From NCBI RefSeq assembly GCF_018320785.1, contig NC_054881.1:15562275-15626274 (forward strand): 64,000 nt of DNA, written 5' to 3'. This document shows positions 38,822 through 52,860 of this stretch, one piece after another. Source of the DNA: Cheilinus undulatus. Taxonomy: Eukaryota; Chordata; Actinopteri; Labriformes; Labridae. The notes under the pieces were generated by a model. It was not told where the DNA came from, searched no databases, and saw only the letters and a list, made by a program, of their open reading frames with translations. Both the position numbers and the translations under genes were made by a program. The number at the start of each line of letters is the position of its first letter. The stretch's first letter is position 1.

Positions 38822-41800
38822 TCACTTCTCAGCCGCGCTCAGTCTCTTTGACTTTATGAACGCCATCCCATGTGTCCTCATGTGAGTGTTAAGGTTTCCC
38901 TCCGTTTCAAACTTCTTCCCACAAACTTTGCATTTGGTATTTGGTGTCCCGTCATTGTTCTCATCCGTAACGTCCAGCTGGTTCTCTCTCTGACTCTCGT
39001 CATCATCTTTGCCTCGCCCGTTGTATCGAGCGAGACCCTGTGGCTCCTTCAGCCGATGGACGATGAAGAGGTGTCTGGCCAGCGAGCGGGGGGAGGTGTA
39101 GCACAGGCCGCACTCCCGACACTGGTAGGACGAGCCATCAGACTTGTGCTGGGGAATGTGCTCATGGAACGCTGTGATGTCCTCGCTGGCAAATCCACAA
39201 ACAGCACATTTGTGGATTTTGATTATGTTAACTTTGAGCCTCTTTAACGGCTGAGAATCAGAGCCCCTGCAGTTTACTCCAGGAGGCCCCTCGTCTTCTT
39301 CTGGTTTTCTTTTTGGGCTTAGGGTCTGCAGAGAAGAAATAAAAGATCAATTAGGAATCACTGGTGTATCTGAAGCGATTATAAGAATATAGATGCACAA
39401 GAAGTACGTCCTTGTTTTCAGTGTTTTACCTTTTCTTTTTCAGGTAAAGCCTCCTTATCACCAGTATTGACAGTCTTCCCCTCAGGGTCTTTGACTTCAT
39501 GCATCAGCTGAATGTGCTGATCCAGCAGCACTCTCTTTGTGAATGGCTGGCTTAGAGCTGGACAGTGTCTGTCAAAGTCAAACAGAATTACAAAGGTAGC
39601 TCGTACTGGCAGGTTCTTATTTTTTTCGTTCATACATCTTGCTTGAATTTTTATTTCTATTTAGTTTTTTCTTTTTTTGCATTTTTAGGGCTCGAGGACT
39701 CATGTTCTTCTTGAAACGAAATAAACAAGGTTTCTTGTTTTAAGATGTCTGAATAAAAGTCTGAATAACGTAACTAATATTTTATTGAAGGAGGCTGCTG
39801 AAGCCAATCTGTGGTAGCCACTATATTGAAAATCCAAACCATCTTTCAGTCAGCCTAGTAACAGACAAAAAGATGGAGTTGAGGTGGATATTGAGTCTCC
39901 TGACCCAAGATCAGCCATGCCTCTAATAATGCATATCTGGCATTTTAGCATGGGATGTATGGGTGACTTCCAGTGCCTCAGCAGCCAGCCTCAAGGGAAC
40001 ACTTGAGGAACTGAAGTCGTTTTTTTGCTTTTGCATTGGCTTGAATTATCATCAACAGAGGTTGCTACTTGGCACTAATACATGTAAGTATGGAAGCCCT
40101 AAGCAGACATTCATCCATACATTTTACTTTACTGCATCTATCAGTGATGACAAGTCATATCTGGTTGTTTCCCTTTTAATTTTTTTTTTTTTTTGGACTT
40201 TTTGCCTTTATTAGATAAGGCAACCAGAGAGAGACAGGAAATAAAGGAGAGGGAGTGAGGGAAGACATGCACCAAACATGGGCGAAGACCAGGAATGATC
40301 CCGCAGTCAGTGCGTTGAGGACTGTAGCCTCAGTATATGAGTGCCTGCTCTATCCACTGATCCAAATCAGTGCCCCATTTCTGGTTGTTAAATCAATATC
40401 GACTTATTCAAGTCATTTTCTTGAGGTAATAGTGCTGGTTTTCCAGTGACAAGGACTTCCATCAATTATCATGGAAAGATGGTAAAGTAAAATTTATAAA
40501 CGCATGTGGCTTTATTTTTCAGCCACAGTCGCTGCCACTTGATGTATACTCACGGGCATGTGTAGATTTTTCTTTGCCCCTTGTGTTTGAGACGATTGTG
40601 TCGGCATAGACTGTGAGAGGAGCTGAAGGACTTCTCACACTGACGACAAGGGTGTTTCTTCAGTATCTGCATTTTCAGGAGAATGCATTTTTAAATAAAA
40701 CAGTCAGTTAATCATAACTTCACCTGAGGAGCTGGTGTGCTGAAAATACTTTATCAATGCATCATGGACAATTTTAGCTGCTTGTGCCTATATAATTTTT
40801 TTGTGCAGTTTTATGCACTTATCTACAGCTGTCTTGGAAATTCAGCTTCTGATCATTGCCTTAGTTAGGCAGCTTCAAGCAAAAAAATGTAAAAAGTTAC
40901 AAAGAAAAATTGAAAAATGAAAAGGAGAATCGTTTAAACACCGACCTTGCCATGTTCGCGCCTCATGTGAGCAACAAAAACCTCCCTGGAGCTGAACTGG
41001 TTGTTGCATTCTCCGCATGTGTATCCTGAGTCTGTTGAGTTTTTGAGGTCAGCTGAGGAGTTGGTTTTTGTTTTCTTTTGAGGGGAAGTCTTTTTCTCTC
41101 CCTTTTCTTGACCAATGACATTTCCTCCATCTTTGTTGTTATTGTTATTACTGGGGCTGTTGGTACAGTTGGAGTTGGTGGGCTTGGTGCTTAGAGGGAG
41201 GTTGATGCCCAAGTTTGGTGGACCCTCGATGGTCTTTAAGGTTCCATGGATGGTCTGATGAGGACATGCAGACAGAAATATGACTTAGAATTTATTCTTA
41301 ACAAGTGTTTAAAACATTTTAAGGCATTGAAACCACTGAAACTGTGTTTTTGCTCACCTTTATGTGGTCCAACATGAGCTGTTTCTGTGCGTAATGCATG
41401 GAGCAGTCAGGACATTTAAACACTGACACTTTATGATTGACAACATGTTGGTCAAAGTGTGTGTAGAGCAGGGACTGCAAAGTGAACACCGTATCACACA
41501 TGGAGCACTTATAGATCACCCTGGAAGACAAGAAACAGCCCTACACATTAATGTCTCTATCTCTGAATAAAGGAAGACAGTTTAGTACTGTGATGTGAGA
41601 AAGAATGAGGAATCAAAGACAAAAAAGTTCTATTATTAGTGTGTTTTTCAGTGTTATTCTTAAGCAGATATTTACTCAGTTAATTTTGTTTTTTAATTCT
41701 CTAGGGTCAAGCCTCATAGTATATGAACATCTGCTCCTAAACAGCATTGTCTATGATCAACATGACTGAGTAAAAGGTGGAAAGGCCAGGTGGAAAAAAA

Positions 41801-44800
41801 TGACCCAAGTTAAGCCACCATGTCTAAAACCAAGAAATCCTGCAGATAAGTAACCTGCATGCATGCTTCTGGTGAGAAAAACAAATTCGACATAGGTATC
41901 ATATTTCCTTGTGTAGAAGGAAAAACATTTAGATGTGTTTGTGTAATGAAAATTCTTCCAGAAAAAGCTGGAGTTTTCACTGGCTATCAAACATTAACCC
42001 TTATAGATATCTGTAGGTCAGATCCTGAATTTTAAAGTGATTATTTCTGCATTTGTAATATTACTACAGCTATTAAAAACTTGACTGAATTCTGCCTTTT
42101 AATGATGATAATACTAAAACACACTTTATTTCCAATAGCATTGTAGATTTGCAATTTAAAAATTTGCAGACTTTTAGCTGTTTGCAATGAAATAATCAAA
42201 CAAAAAGAATTTAAATAGCTCAACAGAACAAATGCTTCAAGTTGTTTTCTCATATCCAAATGAAAATGCAACTAAAAATGACTTTTCCAGTCTCAAAATT
42301 ACTCAACCCCTGAGCAGAATCCCTCACCACTGCTCCAATATGTAAAACTAGCATTGTTTCAAGTACACCTGATGCAACCAATCAAGGCCTTCATTCGTGC
42401 ACCAGGTTTGTTTGAGCTGGAACACATAAAATATCTGAACTGAGAGGGGTTTGTGACTGCATGTTAGAAATATGCTAAAGTCAAAAGAGTGGTCCATAAA
42501 GGTAATAGAAGAGATCATTGCCCTTCACAAACAAGGAGCAGGATACAAAAAGATATCAAAGACACTGAATGTTCCTTGAAACACTGTGGAAGCATACATT
42601 GCGAGTTCAAAGTTACAGGAACAGTGGTTACACTACCTGGATGGGAAGAAAAAGAAAGCTATTAACGGCTGCAACCAGATATTTATGAAGGCAGGTTGTG
42701 AAAAACCTTGAGTGACAGCAAAAGACCTCCAGCAAAACCTGCTGGCAGCAGGGACTGAAGTTTCAATGAGTACAGTAAGGTGCGTGCTAAGCGTAGATGG
42801 TTTCCATGCCAGAATTCCAAGACGTACATCACTACTGACCCAAAAGCACAAGAGAATTAGACTCCAGTATGCTCAAAATCATATCAATAAGTCACAGAGG
42901 GTTTAGGATTCTGTTCTGTGGAGCAATGACACAAAACTGGAACTTTTGGAATGATGGGTCAGCGATATGTCTGGAGGTAGAAGAATGACACGTACACTAC
43001 AACGAACACTGTGCCCACCGTTAAGCATGGTGGCGGCTCGGTGATGCTCTGGGGCTTTGCTCTGGCACTGGAAACCTGCAGTGTGTGGAAGGCCAGATGG
43101 ATTCATTGAAGTATCAGGAAATAATAGGAGGAAATGTCATGCCGTCTGTAAGGAAACTGAAGCTTGGGCGTAATTGGACCCTCCAACAGGACAAGGCATA
43201 CCTCAAATTCCACCAAGGCTTGGGTTGCAGAAGAAGACCTGGAAGATTCTACAATGGCCACCACAGTCGCCTGACTTAGACCCCATAGAAAATCTCTTGT
43301 GTGATTTGAAGAAGGCACTTGCACCATGCAGTCCAGAAAATATTACTGAAATAGAGGCCCTTGCACATGAGGAATGGGCTAAGATTCCTCAGGAATGCTG
43401 CCAGAAGCTGGTATCTAGCTATGCATCTCTTTTGCAGCAGGTCATAGAAGCAAAAGGGTGCTCTACTAAGTACTGAAGATGTTTACCATTAAGGGGTTGA
43501 ATAATTTTGAGACTGGAGAAGTTGCATTTTCAGTTGAATATGGGGAAACCAATTGAAGCATTAGTTGTGTTGAGCTATTTCAGTTTCTGATGTTTGACTT
43601 GTTCATTGCAAAAGCAGAAAGTTTGTACATTTTCTAAATAAACCTGATTTGCAATGGGGTTGAATCATTTTGATTGCGACTGTACATATGAAGTGTCCAC
43701 AGTGTTTATGATTGTCTCTTCTGCATGGGAAGACTTACTTCGGCTCTCCTGCCTTCATCCCCGGATGTTGTGTGAATGCATGAGAGTGCGTCCCAGGTGC
43801 AGTCTTGAATGCCATGGGGCAGAGCGAGCATTTATAGAAGATCTCACAGTGACTACTCTGAATGTGGGATTTAACAGCTGCAACATCAGCGAAGATCACA
43901 CTACAGTGGACGCAGCTGTAGAGAAGAGGAAAAACAATTAGAAAGCTGATCTAAGATTTAATATCATTTAAAAATATATATATATATATCCACCTGATTG
44001 GTGCGACTACCTTGCTGCTGCACCAGACTGTTGAGGCGCATTTTAATACATGTCTTGTTTAATACCATGATGAAAATAAGCATTCACTTCATGTTGAAGA
44101 TTTATAATCAAAATAAAAATTAAATTATGATGTCTCTCCCTTTTATGTTAAAGCCTTGGATTATCTTAGCACAAAGACTTAAAATGTCTAGCCTGGTCTC
44201 TGTTCAGAGATTTAAGAAAATGATGATAATAAATGGACCTCACAACACATTAAAAACTCAGAAATGACCATGTCACATGTTAGGATAATATGATGAAGCT
44301 CTACCCAAATAAAGGTCACTACTCGCTACAAGAAGTGCCAGTTTTTCTCATTTAACTCTTCAAACAACCTGTACCTGTATTTCAAGAAACCTGTATTTGA
44401 ATACCAGTCTTAAATTCCCAAAATTTTGAATTTTGTAAGCTTAAATAACTGGTTATGTGTGTATTTTCCTTTTAACCTGACTAATGATGAAACCACAATT
44501 GGTCGGACAGTCTGTTTCATTGGCTTTTATCTTGCGTGATCCTTGGGTTATTTGCATAGATTTGGTTGTGAGTAATATCATATGATAATTATAGTAATTT
44601 GAAGTAAAATGTATCAATTTAAAAGAAAAGCAATAGCTATAGAAGTTTAAGCAGCAGGAAAGCCACTGACAGAGTCCGAATTTCTCTAAAGAGTTTGGAA
44701 ATCAAAGTTCCCCTTAACTTTCTCTAATCTAATATCAACAAAAATAAATGCACATTAAAATGAAATGGTTTTATTCTGGGTACACTTACCGGTATCCGAC

Positions 44801-47458
44801 TCTACGAGTGTAATGGAGGCAGTTCTTGGTGACGTGTGACTGGAAATGGACAGAACGGCAGCTGGTGCCACACTCAGGGCAGATGTAGGGAGACTTGTGC
44901 TGGTGGATTCTCTGGTGTGACAAAAAGCTGCACTGATTTGGGAGAAGCATTTGGCAGATGGTGCAAGTTTTCTATGGCACAGAGAAAGAAAGACAAGATT
45001 AACACATGCATTGTCATTGTGTCAGCATCATTAAGAAGGGTCAACTTTGCATAAGTGTTTAACTAAAAATGTAGTAAAATGACGAACGGTTTCAAACATA
45101 CAAGTTCAAGTTCAAACATACACATACCTGACTGTTGGACTCTGGTGCCTTCTGGTAGTGCATGGCCAGTGAGCTATCATCCTGGAACGTTTCGTTACAC
45201 TCCAAGCACTTGAGATTGTGCCTGCAGAGCTTTGATGCATCATCTAAGGGCATGGCTGCCACTTGAGGAGCATTGCTTGGAGCTGATATCACTGTACTAT
45301 GGGACCCACCACCTGCAACTTTCCCAAGGACTTGATTTGTAGATGCTTGAGCTTGGGAGATGGAGACAGTGCTTGTGATATTTGGGGGCTCTGACAGGGT
45401 GGATGTTGTTATCATCTGATCTGCAGGGATAGGTTTTAGGATCAGATGTGAGCACTGCATGACTACCCCTTTGTCCTTGTGGCCTCTGGCATGAGACAGT
45501 AGGCTGCACTTGTTGTAGAACACAAGACTTTTGGCACAGTGGTTGCAGGTGACCTCTATTCTTACACTGCGACGTTCATAGTGCTGTGTCAGGCTCTTCT
45601 CAAGGGCAAATGAGTCACCACACTCCAGGCACTTGTAGCCACGCGAGGGTAGGGAGATACAAGCTGAGGTTGGTGGAGAGAGGTTTGGAACGTACACAGG
45701 CACAGGGTTTATGCTACTCAGGACTTTGTTGAAGGCATCCACTACAGAGCTCTGAGAGCTAGCAAACACTTGAACCTTGGAAACTCTTTTGGAGGTGCGG
45801 CCAGCAAGAATTGTCTGCTGTTTGACTTGTTGATTCTGTGGGTGTTTGGAGGAGGACAGGACTTGTTGGAGATCACAGACAGCAGTAGATACAGTCTGAG
45901 GGAGAAGATTGAGATGACTAAGATGAACCGTCTTTGGCACAAGTTTGGCATTAGCCAGACTGGAGGCAGGTACCATGACGGTCTGTTGCTGAATGGCATT
46001 AGCAGCTTTCAAGATGGCACTGCTGGCACTTTGCACTGATGCAGCAGGTATGACTGTCGCTTTTACTGTGGTGTTGTTGGCTAGCTTCAAGTTGATGACT
46101 TGGGACCCAGCTGTTTTTACTGCTGAGACAGGCAGGAAAGCTGTCGCCACAGGTTTAATAGTCATTTGCTTGGTTATTTCCATTGCAGGTCCTCCAGTTG
46201 TGGCAACTACTGTAGTTGGAAGAGTGGGTCTCGTGGAAGATGAAAAAATTGCACTGGTCGTTGCTATGATAGATGGGCTATTCTCCCCTTTTTTGAAACC
46301 CTCTATATCAAACTCTGGTAGAACTCTAGTAACAGTACGCTTGATCTGGCCAGATGAGGTCTTGATTGTTTTTATCCTGACTTTTGGGATTACTGGAGTG
46401 GTGTCTGTGCTGGAGTCTAGTGATCCTTTGCTGCTTCCCTCACTGGTGACACTGGAGGGGCTTTCTGGTTGTCTTGTTAACAGCCTCTTTGCGAACTCTA
46501 GTGCTGACTCTGGCTCTTGTGTCTTTTCCAGAGTTGGGGGATTATCGTGGGCTTCTGTAGATTCTTTCTTTGCTGTGGGAGTATTCAATAAACCTTGATC
46601 TGCAGTGCTAGCCTTTTTGGCACTTAAGGCTGCAATGGCTGCTATACAAGAGGAAAGTTTTGTAGAGGACTTGGCCTTGACTTGAGGCATAGAGGATACA
46701 TTGATTTGTTCCGATTGTTCTCCAACCTCCTGATCTTTTGATTTACGGGTAGTGTCTTTAAGACCTTCCTTAGGTAAACTGGATGTAATGAGTTCACTAG
46801 ACCTTGTACCGCCAAGTTTTCCGCTTTTATTCTTGTTGTTTTCACGTATTAAGTCTCTGTTTACGCTTTGTTTAACATTATCCACGTATACAGGAGAACC
46901 TGAATTCTGCTCCTCTATCGCAGTATTGGACCTAGCATACTGCTGACCTCCCTGCTTGTCCACGGGGTCATCTACTTCTATTTTATCATCATCCTCAAAC
47001 TCCTCAGCACTGGAGATTGGGCTAAACTGGTTGTAAGCAGGTAATTGTTGGTTAACAGGCTGTCCTTCCTCTTTGGAAGCCTTCCATCCATTCTTATTTT
47101 GATGGTTACCAGGTGGGATTGTAGACAGGAGGCCATTTTGAAGTCCATTACCAACACCAGCAGGATGGGATTGGGATTGACTGTGCAAATGTTCTTCTTT
47201 TTTAGATATGGTTCCATCGTGATCACCGGTGTCTGTGTTGCGGGTGTTCTTGACAATGACACTAACGCCTATGTCGTGTCCTGCTGAAGGGTTTGGCACC
47301 TCATCAACGTTTGTAGGCACCCCACCAGTAGATTGCTTTAGCTGTCCGTCATGGTCGTTGTGGTGACCAGATTCAATAGCGACCTTAGGATCCACCATGT
47401 CAGGGATGTCGAAGGCCGCCAGCAGGTCATCGAAATCTGGCGTCTTCATATCTCCCAT
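38822..47458 (-). CDS. znf532: Zinc finger protein 532
   Basis: Eight coding exons join in phase: 47458-45128, 44971-44790, 43915-43739, 41520-41358, 41254-40946, 40666-40554, 39568-39430 and 39325-38822 (TGA). They give 1305 residues, close to the mammalian protein (about 1300 from memory). The start [20 protein letters not shown] is the shared ZNF592/ZNF532 N-terminus. [13 protein letters not shown] and [20 protein letters not shown] match ZNF532 rather than ZNF592. C2H2 fingers begin near residue 608 ([19 protein letters not shown]), continue near 749 ([10 protein letters not shown]) and run through the remaining exons to [19 protein letters not shown] near the C-terminus. Atypical fingers and linkers ([18 protein letters not shown]) are conserved. 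It is a nuclear protein; ZNF532 and ZNF592 are reported in the ZMYND8 chromatin complex, and ZNF532 was found fused to NUTM1 in NUT carcinoma. A run of five Asn lies in exon 5. Confidence 0.95.
40180..40390 (-). repeat. tRNA-derived SINE, antisense copy
   Basis: Read on the minus strand, a tRNA-like head runs from about 40390 to 40290. It is followed by the CATGTCTTCC phrase, a pyrimidine-rich body and a tail ending TCTAATAAAGGCAAAAAGTC, then a poly-A stretch. It is the same family as 27252-27420 and lies in the znf532 intron between exons 6 and 7, in the same orientation as the gene. Confidence 0.65.
42067..43682 (+). mobile_element. Tc1-like transposon with IR/DR ends, inactive, in a znf532 intron
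   Basis: TA flanks both ends (42065-42066 and 43683-43684). Each roughly 210-250-base inverted repeat holds two related direct repeats. The outer right copy is at 43656-43682 (GGGGTTGAATCATTTTGATT...). The inner copies at 42288-42310 and 43493-43515 are near-perfect inverses (CAGTCTCAAAATTACTCAAC...). This is the IR/DR layout of Sleeping Beauty-type elements. Between them, on the plus strand, lie transposase pieces in shifting frames: an N-terminal helix-turn-helix part from about 42473 with an early stop, a middle part from 42712 ([14 protein letters not shown]), [10 protein letters not shown] near 43026, and [18 protein letters not shown] with the catalytic DE region at about 43270. Frameshifts and stops make it a pseudogene. 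The element lies antisense to znf532 and ends 56 bases from exon 3. Confidence 0.85.
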
Positions 47459-47489
47459 GGTCTTTATGCAATTTTGATGAGGAGATCAC
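47459..47489 (-). other. znf532: 5' UTR part of the znf532 start exon
   Basis: A good acceptor (TTTTCTAG) ends at 47490 on the minus strand, 31 bases before the initiator ATG. The coding start exon is therefore spliced to at least one upstream non-coding exon, which I could not place exactly. The most promoter-like sequence upstream is at about 50760-52860. Confidence 0.6.
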
Positions 47490-50400
47490 CTAGAAAACAC
47501 AGATTAAATACAAGTATATAAGTGATGAGTTCTTCAGTGGAATCCAACATACTATATTTTGCACCAATACTCAGAATTTTGTAGTCTTATAGAGGTACAG
47601 TGTAAGGTAATAAATAATATATTTAATCTCATTCTGACAATGGTTGCTTTAACTTATTCGTTCTTTAAAGATAGACCTGTATTTTGACCCATTTCTTTTT
47701 ATTGAAAATCAGCTCACCATTTCAAAGAAAAACAGTGTACCAATACTTTTGATCCTGTTTGAAATTTTGTCAAGTTTTCCTTTTTCTTCATGCCACTTTG
47801 TTTAAAAGATGTTTGGCTTGATGGCATGTCTTGCATGTGAAGCTCATACTTTGGTTTGGTTTTTCTCCTGATCAAAGATTATAATAACAATTTATTACTA
47901 TATCCATAGTTTAAGTTGTCCTTCTGTAAGGCTGTTATTTTCACCAGTTATTAGATTTGATTAGACAAAAAATTTAGCTATTTTAGTCAGAAGCTTGTAT
48001 AACCATGATATTTTGATTCTTATCATCCAGTCCATAAAACATACGACAGTATATAACAAGTATTCTCAAATTAAACCCAAATGCTGCATGCAATGTTGGT
48101 CAAAATCCAAATGCTTCCATTTACACTCTGGAATCCCATTTCCTGGAGCCTTGGTTTAATGTGTAACGTAAACCAAGCCTCCGCCCACTGTTTCATGTTG
48201 GCATTACAATTCCGTACAAAATAATTAAAGTGATTTTACAGGCAAGTATTTATATAAATAATTTAGAAAGAATGGCTCTGACAGTGCATACTGACTTGTC
48301 CATCATAAATTAGAAGATGAGCCTGCGATCTATAATTGCTCTTTTAAAATAAATACAGAAAAGCAGAAAAAAAGGTATCATGCTTCTGCATCATTGATAT
48401 AAAATGAAACAAGATGATAAATTTGGGTAGTATGGGTAGATTTGCCTGTTTGGATAGATCCTACAGAATTTAGCAACTTAACATAAAAATGCTTTTGAAC
48501 TTACAGTGTCTTATTTGCCTGTCTTTAGTGCATTGTACCACATAATTTGGCATGGATTAATATTTTAGGGGTACACTCTACAAGATAACTGGGCTAATTT
48601 TAGGCCTGATATCTCTCTTCCAACCAAAGTCAGCAAAGACTCGATTATCTGATGGTTCTTAAGATTATCTTTCCAGATTTTCCTGTGCTTTGAAGTGGGT
48701 TTAAATTGATTTTACCCCCTCTAGTCAGCTTGGAAGCCAAGCAGGACCACCCAGATTTTATGTAGTAAATATTATTGTTTTCAGTCTTTATGGTCAGAAA
48801 TCCTGTTGTGTGGGGGGAACACCAAGGACAACCAAACACTCTGTGGATTACTTTGTGGAACAGAACAAGCTGACTGAAGAAGGAAGCACAACAAACACAG
48901 TCATCAGAAATAGAGGATCAACCTGTTGATTTTTGTCAAGGAGTTTATACAGCATGTCCTGTCCAATATAACAGAGGAGTTAGATTGAAATTGCTACCCT
49001 AATGGATGTAGCAGGAAGCTAATATTTAACCACATTTAGCTTGTTACTTTAATGTTGCTTTCACTGCATTAGATTTGGAGTTTTGAGAGTAGAGACTCTG
49101 GTTGTTGGTGAATTCATCTGTCAGTGCGTGGTGTACTGCATTGTTGCATACAATGCACTGTAGAAGCAAAACTGTTAAATCTTCCATTAATTAATATTAA
49201 CTATGTTAATTAATTGTCGTGTGGAGTCTCTCACATTTTCAAATTTGGTTAAGATTTTAAAACTCTTAGTTTGTACCAGGCCTGAAGACACAAGCATAAT
49301 TTAATTTTGCACAACATTTTCATAAGGGATGTGCATGATGAGCTGACTAGAGGATTAAATTAGGAAATCAAATTAGATGGCTCAAGATTTACAGGTCGGT
49401 TTTACTAATTATGAATCTTTTTAAAAGCTTTTTTAGGGGGCATTTGCCTTTATTTGATAGGAAAGCTAAAGGTAGAGAGAAAAGAGGTAAAAAAAAAACT
49501 TTCTAACGGTCTAAATCTAGAATTTATTTTTCCAACATATCTAGAGTGTTCAGACAAAAAACTTTGGATTTCACTTTACAGGGTCTTTAAACTGAAGTGT
49601 AACCACATTAAGTACAATATTAATCTGCATGGAAGAATGGAGGCTGGCAGAGCTAGCTGCTAACTTTAGCCTCACTCTTAGTAGAGCAGCCTCACATCAT
49701 TTACCCACTGACACAATGACCCTGTAATAAATTGACTGTTTTCTGAGCATTTTCTCCACTTTAGACTCGTCAGTCAAACGCAATTCAAACATGCACATAG
49801 CCAAATGGGGAAACAGCATTTTTACCACATAATGTGGTAATGCCTTGCACAGAACAGCCCAAGAAATATCAGGTTGGCCATGACTTCTTCAGTGTTTCTG
49901 GTGCTTGATGTGCCACTTATGTTTCAGCAGCATGTGTTCTGTGCTCTCTGTAGCTTTTTCTTCATTCAATCATTAAATCAATGCGAGTTCATGTATGTTC
50001 ATGTAAGTGTTTACTATTAACGCCCCATTTGTCTCTAATTGGGTGATGTCATTTAACCGCCCCAGAGGGAAACTACTGGAAACTGCATGCTGGTCCACAC
50101 AGGAAGTAGATGTGACATTTCGATGACATTAAATCTTAGTACTTAAGAAAAGCTCTTCAATCAATAAATGGTCCGGATTGCTGTAATTAAGCTAATTAAA
50201 TACGTAGGTGAAAAAAACAGCATAAGTGTGCTAATGCCACCTATTTTGTTTTTGCTGTTAGGGGAACAAGACCTGCAACATGTCCAATTACAGTTGAGTG
50301 GCTATTATTTCAAAATGTGTGTTTATGGATGGATCTAGCCTACGTTATTAATGTAGATAAGATAAATTTTGCAGTTTATTTTGGCAGTTTTCCTCTCAGT

Positions 50401-50759
50401 GATTGACACTTATGTGGTGTTTTTGTCAGTAAATAAAACATGTAAACACAGCTTTTGCTGAATGAAATATGAAATGTAGTAAATGGGAGTGACACTCAGA
50501 CTTAATTTTTTAAATTAGTGAGCACTGTAGGTAAAATAAGATGGGACTGTGATGCAATGTGTCGTCATGTTTTATGATTTTGAAGGGACTAAAGGCATGA
50601 TAATGAAGCTGCCCTGCTTTTACAGTACGTGCAGTCTAAGCAGTGCATTGCAATCACATCTGCTCACACCCAGACCCACATCTTGTAGCTTCATCTTTGG
50701 TTTGAAATATACCAAAAGCATTCATCGATTCAGTTCAGATGATAAAGGGATCGGTTTTA

Positions 50760-52860
50760 TAATGAGCTGAACAGATGACGAAGAGAGGGAGAAACGTTAT
50801 GGAGGAAGAGAGCAGGAGAAAAAGGCAGTGGGGGCAAAATGGCTGCTGCGCTGTGTGAGGCTGCAGCAGAGGGAGAGAGAAAGGCCTGGTGGAAAGAACA
50901 GCTAGTCTCAGCCATGACAGCCACTGCAGCAGCCTGACATAGACACCAAATGAAGGTTAAATACAGACAAATATGAATAATACACAACACAAACTCCTCT
51001 CAGAAACAGCAGTTTAATACACATGCATCAAAACCACCTTAAAACAACACACAGTGTGAAAGACAATCTCAGTGTAAATAAATGTAATAAAGCAATGGTG
51101 GAAACATGCAAGTGAAACAGCCACTCCTCACCCTCTTGCCTCCGTCCCTCTCCAGCCACTAGCCAAACCTTCTGTCCTTCCTTCCTTTCATCCTGCAACA
51201 AACACAGTCACAACACTACTAACCCACAAAAAGCCATCAACCCCACCCTGCCTGGAAAAAAAACAGTCCTGTTTCTTCCCAACCAGGCGAAGGCCCAAAG
51301 CTCAGGGTCAGGTTACATCCAGGGATCTGGTGATTGCTGGTCCTGGTGAGGATTCTCCTTAGTCATTCCCTGCACCACCACCACCGGCACACTGACATAC
51401 AAACAGACAGATAGATCATACTCCTCTATATGTGTGTGAGAGTGCGTGTGTATGTGAGGCAGGCTGCAGATTCACAGACTCCCAGCCAGCCACGTCCCCC
51501 TGTCCTCGTCCCTTCCTAAATCTCCCTGCCCCCCTCGCTATGATCCGAGCTGCGTAGCACACCGACATGCAGCGAGCAGCAGCAGGATCTGTGCCTGTGC
51601 CTGTGCTTTGGCAGCCAGTGGCCGAGCCCGTCAATGGCTGCCATGGAGGAGCCTGGGCTATCCCCTATCCCTGAGAGGAGCACAGAGACGGCATTGTTCC
51701 CGTCAGCCCCTCCGTCTGCCTCAAACCGGTTTCAGCTGGTTCCGGTCACCCAGCATAAAGCCCTCTGCTGCAATACGGCCTCAGAAAGACACAGGCAGGA
51801 GCAGTGTGCCCACCTCCCAGGAAGCACTGCGACACTTTTCACCAAACTACATATATATTTCATTTTAAGGGAAACATGAGCAAATGTTTTGGAAACTTAT
51901 TAGAGATTCAGAAGATATGCAGCCTTAAAATACAGCCACAAAATGAAAGAAAAGTGCAGATAAAGGGGATGTTTTGATACTTTAGCACAGAAGCAACAGC
52001 TTAACAGCAAAAAATATAGAAATTACAAAAATATGAGGTAAGATTAAACATTTTAGGTGCCAAAATGATGACTGAAACACAGAGAAAGGAAAAATGTACT
52101 AAAACACTATAGCAGCTGCAGTTTTAGCTAACATCTTGGCCTTTTTCTCAACCAGATCCCCATGTGTTTTCACCTAAGACATGCTGGTAGTTCCTCCAGA
52201 AAGTTCCCTGCAGCAGCACATCAACCACAGTGATACAAAGCCAAGGTATGTAAGGACAGAGACAGTCCAACATGGGCAAACACAGGCCATTCATGCACCT
52301 CCCATCATAGATTTCCATCACACATGCCACCCTTTCCCACATCCACGGATAGAGAGAAACACATTAACACAAGCATGCAGGTTCATGCACATATATAGAG
52401 GTAAATGTGGCATACCCTTTGTCAGACTTGATGACAGATATTCAGGAAAAGACAGTCCTCCTGTAGAGGCCTCAGCACCTGCCTTCACTCAGCTCCAACC
52501 CTTCCAGCCCCCATCCTCCTCCTCATCCTCCTCCTTCCCTTCCCCCCCCTCCTTCCCACTCTCCTTCACTGGGTCAGTCAAGGTTTTTTTTTAAGTCCCA
52601 GTCCAGGCCTCGTTTTCTCCTGAAGCCACCAACACCACCACCACTACAGCCTTGCATGAAGGGACGGATGGAGAAAGGGGGCAGTGTTCAGCAGGCGAAG
52701 CAGGCCTTTTGTCTCTATGTGTGCAGGGGGGTGAGGGGACTCTTCACTCTGGCTCTGGAGCAGCGGCAGCAGCTGGTGCAGAGAAAGAAGAGAGAGAGGG
52801 AGACGGAGACAGAGGGAGGTGGGGGAGATGGAAGGGGAAGAAAAGGAAATGAGCAGGATA
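50760..52860 (-). promoter_or_regulatory. znf532: GC-richer zone, candidate znf532 promoter and first exon
   Basis: Base composition shifts from AT-rich to GC-richer with frequent CpG at 50780-50950, 51460-51760 and 52440-52860. At 50834-50846 the plus strand reads GCAAAATGGCTGC, a good YY1 core of the kind found at transcription starts of broadly expressed genes. The zone lies 3.3-5.4 kb upstream of the znf532 coding start, a normal distance for a first intron. Open frames here are low-complexity and not convincing proteins. Confidence 0.4.

Noticed and set aside
45993-46598. 201-codon plus-strand frame opposite znf532 exon 1
   Set aside because: It is the antisense shadow of the well-supported znf532 coding exon, with no splice or domain support of its own.
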